Origin: Bacteroidales bacterium
GTDB taxonomy: Bacteria > Bacteroidota > Bacteroidia > Bacteroidales > UBA932
Assembly (NCBI GenBank): GCA_024402115.1
Contig: JAKSJQ010000018.1
Coordinates: 1 to 38,462 of the forward strand
Length of the DNA stretch: 38,462 bases
Reading direction: 5' to 3'
Position 1 is the stretch's first letter, and each line of letters starts with the position of its first letter. The notes beneath the pieces were generated by a model. The model searched no databases. It saw only the letters and a list, made by a program, of their open reading frames with translations, and was not told where the DNA came from. Below are positions 34,980 to 38,462 of the stretch, piece after piece. The translations under genes were made by a program, and so were the position numbers.

Positions 34980-36119
34980 ATGAGCACTTACCTTGAATCG
35001 AAGCCAAGATATGAGATCCTCGATGGTCTCAGGGGTGTCGCGGCCCTGGTGGTCGTGGCGTACCATCTTTGTGAAGTATACATGACAAGCTACGCCGATG
35101 CGATGGTTAACCATGGCTACCTTGCCGTGGATTTCTTCTTCGCCCTCTCAGGCTTCGTCATAGGATACGCCTACGATGACAGATGGGACAAGATGAGCAC
35201 ATGGGGATTCTTTAAACGAAGGCTTACCAGACTCCATCCGATGGTCATCTTCGGAGTCATCATAGGAGCCATCTGCTTCTATTTCCAGGACTGTGCGGAC
35301 TTCCCGCTAATCAAAGACACCAGCGCAGGACAGCTGCTTGTCGTCATGCTGATTAACATGCTGATGCTCCCGCTGCTTCCTTGCATGGACATACGCGGAA
35401 CGGCAGAAGTCTCTGCATTGAACGGCCCGACATGGACCCTGATGTACGAATATCTCGCCAACATCATTTATGCGTTCGTGCTCAGAAGGCTTCCGAAGAT
35501 AGCTATCGCAGTTCTTATGATCATGGCAGCCTCTCTTACGATTGATGTTGCCATGGACCTGAACATGTTCGGAATGCTTGATGGCTACGAGACGCCTAAT
35601 GCAATACTTGGAGGCTGGGCACTTACCGGACAAGGAGTATATCTCGGCATCACAAGACTCGCATATCCATTTCTGGCAGGACTGTTCATTTCAAGGATGG
35701 GCTGGACTATCAATATGAAGAATGCATTTCTGTGGTGTTCAATTGCGGTAGTCGTTCTGTTCAATGTGCCGTTCCTTGGTGGATGGTGTATGATGGCAGA
35801 AGGTGTTTTCAACAGTATGATGATTCTCCTGGTCATGCCTCTTATCGTCTCAGTGGCTGCCGGAAGTACGGTTATTGGCAAGAAATGGTCCGGCCTATGC
35901 CGATTCTGCGGTGAAATCTCTTTCCCTCTCTACATCACGCATTATCCGTTCGTCTTCATACAGCATGCATGGGCACAGAACCATCCCGAACTTCCTGCGT
36001 CTGTCCATGTCACAGTGGCGGTAGGTACTTTTATGCTGGCCATGTTTGTCGCTTACGCAGCCCTGAGACTGTACGACGAGCCTGTACGCAACTGGTTGAA
36101 GAGAAACTGGTTGAAATAG
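34980..36119 (+). CDS. Acyltransferase 3 family membrane protein
   Basis: 379 aa from the ATG at 34980 (MSTYLESKPRYE); an earlier in-frame TTG lies inside the -7 box. The N-terminus has the family hallmark YEILDGLRGVAALVVVAYH with the catalytic-type histidine, then VDFFFALSGFVIGYAY and FFKRRLTRLHPM. About ten hydrophobic helices follow, ending ISFPLYITHYPFVF and a short basic tail. Known for the family: transfer of acetyl or other acyl groups onto surface glycans or exported small molecules, in the inner membrane. Target unknown. It is divergent from the AraC regulator. Confidence 0.9.
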   Translation: MSTYLESKPRYEILDGLRGVAALVVVAYHLCEVYMTSYADAMVNHGYLAVDFFFALSGFVIGYAYDDRWDKMSTWGFFKRRLTRLHPMVIFGVIIGAICFYFQDCADFPLIKDTSAGQLLVVMLINMLMLPLLPCMDIRGTAEVSALNGPTWTLMYEYLANIIYAFVLRRLPKIAIAVLMIMAASLTIDVAMDLNMFGMLDGYETPNAILGGWALTGQGVYLGITRLAYPFLAGLFISRMGWTINMKNAFLWCSIAVVVLFNVPFLGGWCMMAEGVFNSMMILLVMPLIVSVAAGSTVIGKKWSGLCRFCGEISFPLYITHYPFVFIQHAWAQNHPELPASVHVTVAVGTFMLAMFVAYAALRLYDEPVRNWLKRNWLK

Positions 36120-36227
36120 CTGAAATCAAACCTGCAGGCTTGGGAGGAAAGTCTGCAAGCCTTGCAGAGATGGGGGAATGGGGAGAGTTCGGCGTACTTT
36201 TGCCATGTGAACTAAAAACAATGGCAT

Positions 36228-36293
36228 ATGTTAGCAAGAGAGATCGACATCTACAATCTGATCATCATCGACGAGAGCGGCTCGATGAGTATT
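36228..36293 (+). pseudogene. Truncated start of a VWA-domain gene
   Basis: The first ~22 codons from the ATG at 36228 read MLAREIDIYNLIIIDESGSM (then SI), which closely matches the N-terminus of Bacteroidota von Willebrand factor A proteins, including the MIDAS DxSxS motif DESGS. After that the frame continues about 50 codons with unrelated sequence into the antisense of the next gene, and the rest of the VWA domain is absent in all frames nearby. A TACTTTTG -7-like box at 36195-36202 remains in front. Most likely a remnant left by a deletion. Flanking 36120-36227 holds only a small dyad (36133-36142 with 36156-36166). Confidence 0.55.
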
Positions 36294-36373
36294 TCCTTGT
36301 CAGAAGACGTCAGCATAAGGGCTTACTTTGTTTCTCACAAAATTAGCAAAATCTCGCTTCCCAATCAGAAAAC

Positions 36374-37999
36374 TCAAGACCTTTTTCGGCTTGCCTCAAG
36401 GACCTTCCAGAAGTCGAGCGGGAGGTGGACGTTAGGAAGCCAATAGGCCCTTTCGAAAAGGGGAGCCATCTCCGCGACCGTGAAGCCGGCGATTCCGCAG
36501 CCGATCTTCGTGACGAGGAAAGTCATGTCCTGGTGGGTCTTTGCATACTCCATGAAATCGTCCACGTACGGGCGAATCTCCTCCACGCCACCGTGCATAG
36601 TCGGAATCGCGTAGCTCTGCCCCTGCATGCCCACGCCCTTTCCGTACACCGCACCGAACTTCATCGCCGCGATGCGCGCTGCACCACCTCCATGCCTGCC
36701 GGCGAGATTGCTACCGAACACGAACACCTCGTTCGGCCGCAGCTGCTCAATCATGTCGGACGCGATCCTCTTCTTCCAGAACAGCAGACGAGGATCATCA
36801 TGGTCCATGTACTTCTGATACCACATGATGTACTCGGAATTCGGCAGCCCGTCGATCGCGTCGCCGTAGTCGGAAATCGGACAACCTTGCACGAGGTCAT
36901 GCGCCAGAATCTTCATGATGTCCGTGAACTCGAGGTTCTTCTTGAACTCATCCGGAATGCCGTCGATGCCCACGATGAGCCCCATGATCTGACCAGCCAC
37001 CGATCCCGTTGAATCGCTGTCGCCGTCATGGTTCACGGCAGAAATGATCGTCTCGGCGAAGTTGCCGAAGTGCTTCAGACACGAGTAGATCGCGATTGCG
37101 AGCGTCTCCTCAGCGACCCAGCCTTCGCCAAGCATCGCGATCGCCGCGGCGTCTGGAATGTCGGAGCGGGATAGACCTACGGCCCTTCCAATCAGCTCTT
37201 CCATCTGCCCGCAGTAGCGCGGATACACCTCCATGTAGGTCTTGTTGACCACATCGTAATCCTCACCGCTTGGGCGTGGATCATGCACATGCCCGTCATA
37301 GTCCACCGGTGTCTTCTTGAACTCGTCCCATACTCGAGGAAGCACGCTGTACAACTCTTCCCGGTGCGAGATGCCTTCCCTCTGGATGAACTCCAGGAGG
37401 ATTTCAAGATACGCTGCGGTCATGAAACCGAGCGGATGGTGGTGGGTCAGAGCCGCAATCTTCGCTGCGCACACATGAGTATTCCTTGCGTGGCTCATGT
37501 CACTGAATAATGCTACCGGAGCGACTCTCATTATACCTCCACAACCCTTGCTGTCATTCTCGACAGGGATGTCCTGAGCCAGCGATGTGAGTGCTTCAAG
37601 ACAGGTTATGCCAGGTGCCCTTCTTACATGTAATCCAGGCTCATTATATATCCAGCACAGATGTTCTTTTGCCCAGCCATTTTTGGCGGCGTTGATTCCC
37701 TGTGTCTTAAGCCAATCATTGTAAGCAATCTTTACATACCACTCAGGATCACCACAGACGCCATAAGTGTTACCTCTTGTTGACCAGAAGAGGATTCCAT
37801 TGGCAGTGAAAAGCGTCATCTGCGTGTCGTCGGACACGACCGCCTTGCCCCTTTTGTCAAGCACGAAACTGCGTATTCCTCTCTCTCCAAAAGTCCTCTT
37901 AATCTCATCATAACTCATGAACTCGACATTATAGCCGAGCGCATCTCCCGCAGCACCGCCCACCAGGCAGCCAAGCACTTTCCTGTAATCCTTCTTCAT
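36374..37999 (-). CDS. ADP-ribosylglycohydrolase fused to a macrodomain-like domain
   Basis: 541 aa, cytoplasmic. Residues about 1-370 are an ADP-ribosylglycohydrolase (DraG/ARH) with LGCLVGGAAGDALG at the start, the metal-site SDDTQMT (56-62) and the second metal cluster HDGDSDSTGS (about 324-333). Residues about 418-541 resemble the A1S_2505-type macrodomain-like family: NEVFVFGSNLAGRHGGGAAR, GVGMQGQSYAIPTM, TKIGCGIAGF, ending in a short basic tail. Known for these families: removal or binding of ADP-ribose from proteins, nucleic acids or NAD-derived metabolites. The fusion suggests consecutive steps on one ADP-ribosylated substrate. It lies 22 nt after the NrtR-like gene on the same strand, so it is probably co-regulated. 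Substrate unknown. Confidence 0.85.
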   Translation of the reverse strand: MKKDYRKVLGCLVGGAAGDALGYNVEFMSYDEIKRTFGERGIRSFVLDKRGKAVVSDDTQMTLFTANGILFWSTRGNTYGVCGDPEWYVKIAYNDWLKTQGINAAKNGWAKEHLCWIYNEPGLHVRRAPGITCLEALTSLAQDIPVENDSKGCGGIMRVAPVALFSDMSHARNTHVCAAKIAALTHHHPLGFMTAAYLEILLEFIQREGISHREELYSVLPRVWDEFKKTPVDYDGHVHDPRPSGEDYDVVNKTYMEVYPRYCGQMEELIGRAVGLSRSDIPDAAAIAMLGEGWVAEETLAIAIYSCLKHFGNFAETIISAVNHDGDSDSTGSVAGQIMGLIVGIDGIPDEFKKNLEFTDIMKILAHDLVQGCPISDYGDAIDGLPNSEYIMWYQKYMDHDDPRLLFWKKRIASDMIEQLRPNEVFVFGSNLAGRHGGGAARIAAMKFGAVYGKGVGMQGQSYAIPTMHGGVEEIRPYVDDFMEYAKTHQDMTFLVTKIGCGIAGFTVAEMAPLFERAYWLPNVHLPLDFWKVLEASRKRS

Positions 38000-38021
38000 A
38001 AGTAAGCTCTTCTATTTAACG

Positions 38022-38462
38022 TTAAAACTCCAACTTAAATCCCTTTGACTTCATCTCCGCGTACCTCTCCTTATTGAATCGATACTGCACCGGAATCCTC
38101 GGACCGGCATTCTTCGGACGGTCGCCAGTCTCTTCAAGAATGCCCAGCTTGAGCATCTTCGAAGAGAAGTTCCTTCTGTCGAAATGGACCTCGAGGATAG
38201 CCTCATAGAGGTCCTGCAGCTGCGGCATCGTGAACACCTCCGGCAAAAGGTCGAATCCCACCGGCTTGAAATGCATGCGCTCCTTGAGCTTGCGCAGCGC
38301 CACCCTGAGCATGAGCTCATGGTCGAATGCGAGGCTCGGAACGGAGTCGATAGGGAACCATGCAGCGAGGTGGGCGTCGTCATTGCCGTGGACCGCGCCC
38401 TTCTCGACGAGCGCATAGTAGGCGATCGTGATCACTCTTCCGCGCGGATCCCTGTTCACATC
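38022..38462 (-). CDS. NrtR-like Nudix-domain regulator, C-terminal part
   Basis: At least 146 codons; the frame is open to the right edge, and the GTG near 38459 is internal, because typical relatives continue upstream before NRDPRGRVITIAYYALV. That phrase and AHLAAWFPIDSVPSLAFDHE come from the end of a Nudix-fold domain; the C-terminal half (FTMPQLQDLYEAILEVHFDR, then NFSSKMLKLGILEETG, RPKNAGPRIPVQYRFN) is the winged-helix domain of NrtR-type regulators. Known members sense ADP-ribose or related ligands and control NAD or sugar genes. The Nudix box itself is outside the window, so catalytic capacity cannot be judged. It precedes the ADP-ribosylglycohydrolase fusion by 22 nt. Confidence 0.85.
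   Translation of the reverse strand, partial: DVNRDPRGRVITIAYYALVEKGAVHGNDDAHLAAWFPIDSVPSLAFDHELMLRVALRKLKERMHFKPVGFDLLPEVFTMPQLQDLYEAILEVHFDRRNFSSKMLKLGILEETGDRPKNAGPRIPVQYRFNKERYAEMKSKGFKLEF

Noticed and set aside
36131..36166. Terminator after the acyltransferase gene
   Set aside because: The dyad (GCAGGCTTG with CAAGCCTTGC) has a bulge and no T tract, so it is mentioned only within the pseudogene entry.

Overview
The window looks like chromosome from a gut-type Bacteroidota, probably order Bacteroidales. Three things point there: many secreted proteins carry a lipoprotein signal, several genes are preceded by the Bacteroidota-type promoter (TTTG, 19-21 nt, then TAnnTTTG/A), and carbohydrate-active enzymes are frequent (GH3, GH2, a clan GH-A enzyme, GH127). 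No rRNA, tRNA, transposase, integrase or phage structural gene was seen. Both ends cut through genes: a GH3 enzyme on the left and a Nudix-type regulator on the right.

Layout. 1-3331 (minus): Pr6Pr-like membrane protein, a RelA/SpoT homologue that looks hydrolase-only, and a partial GH3 lipoprotein. 3389-4328 (plus): a voltage-gated-type K+ channel with a C-terminal zinc ribbon. 4346-4519: a compact element with perfect 17-bp terminal inverted repeats. 4572-8772 (minus): a xanthine salvage operon (choloylglycine-hydrolase-like lipoprotein, xpt, NCS2 permease, double VOC protein) with a clear promoter at 8826-8857. 8946-9314: a cystatin/stefin-like lipoprotein, convergent with a DUF3089 hydrolase. 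10417-12746 (plus): a phosphoribosyltransferase-like protein followed by a CodB-type permease. 12757-22388 (minus): a 7TM sensor kinase, then an apparent kinase / DUF3298 lipoprotein / GH2 beta-galactosidase group. 22464-25281 (plus): EcsC, a clan GH-A glycosidase lipoprotein and an ATP-grasp ligase, packed end to end. 25376-27801 (minus): two small lipoproteins, a 505-bp gene-free stretch rich in repeats and hairpins, and an esterase. 28030-30405 (plus): GH127 beta-L-arabinofuranosidase.

The right third (31.4-38.5 kb) is the accessory part. A WYL regulator and two unrecognised small genes are bracketed by two arrays of exactly 72-nt repeat units. Each unit holds a roughly 40-nt palindrome and a roughly 32-nt linker. 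The subtype order fits one ancestral array split by the 1.85-kb gene segment. Then come an AraC regulator divergent from an acyltransferase, a truncated VWA-domain gene start, and an ADP-ribosylglycohydrolase-macrodomain fusion downstream of a NrtR-like Nudix regulator. These last two look like an ADP-ribose/NAD-related operon.

The strongest candidate for something undescribed is the pair of 72-nt arrays with their enclosed genes. After it come the ADP-ribosylglycohydrolase-macrodomain operon, the zinc-ribbon K+ channel and the bacterial cystatin lipoprotein. All function calls are by eye from motifs; no database search was run.
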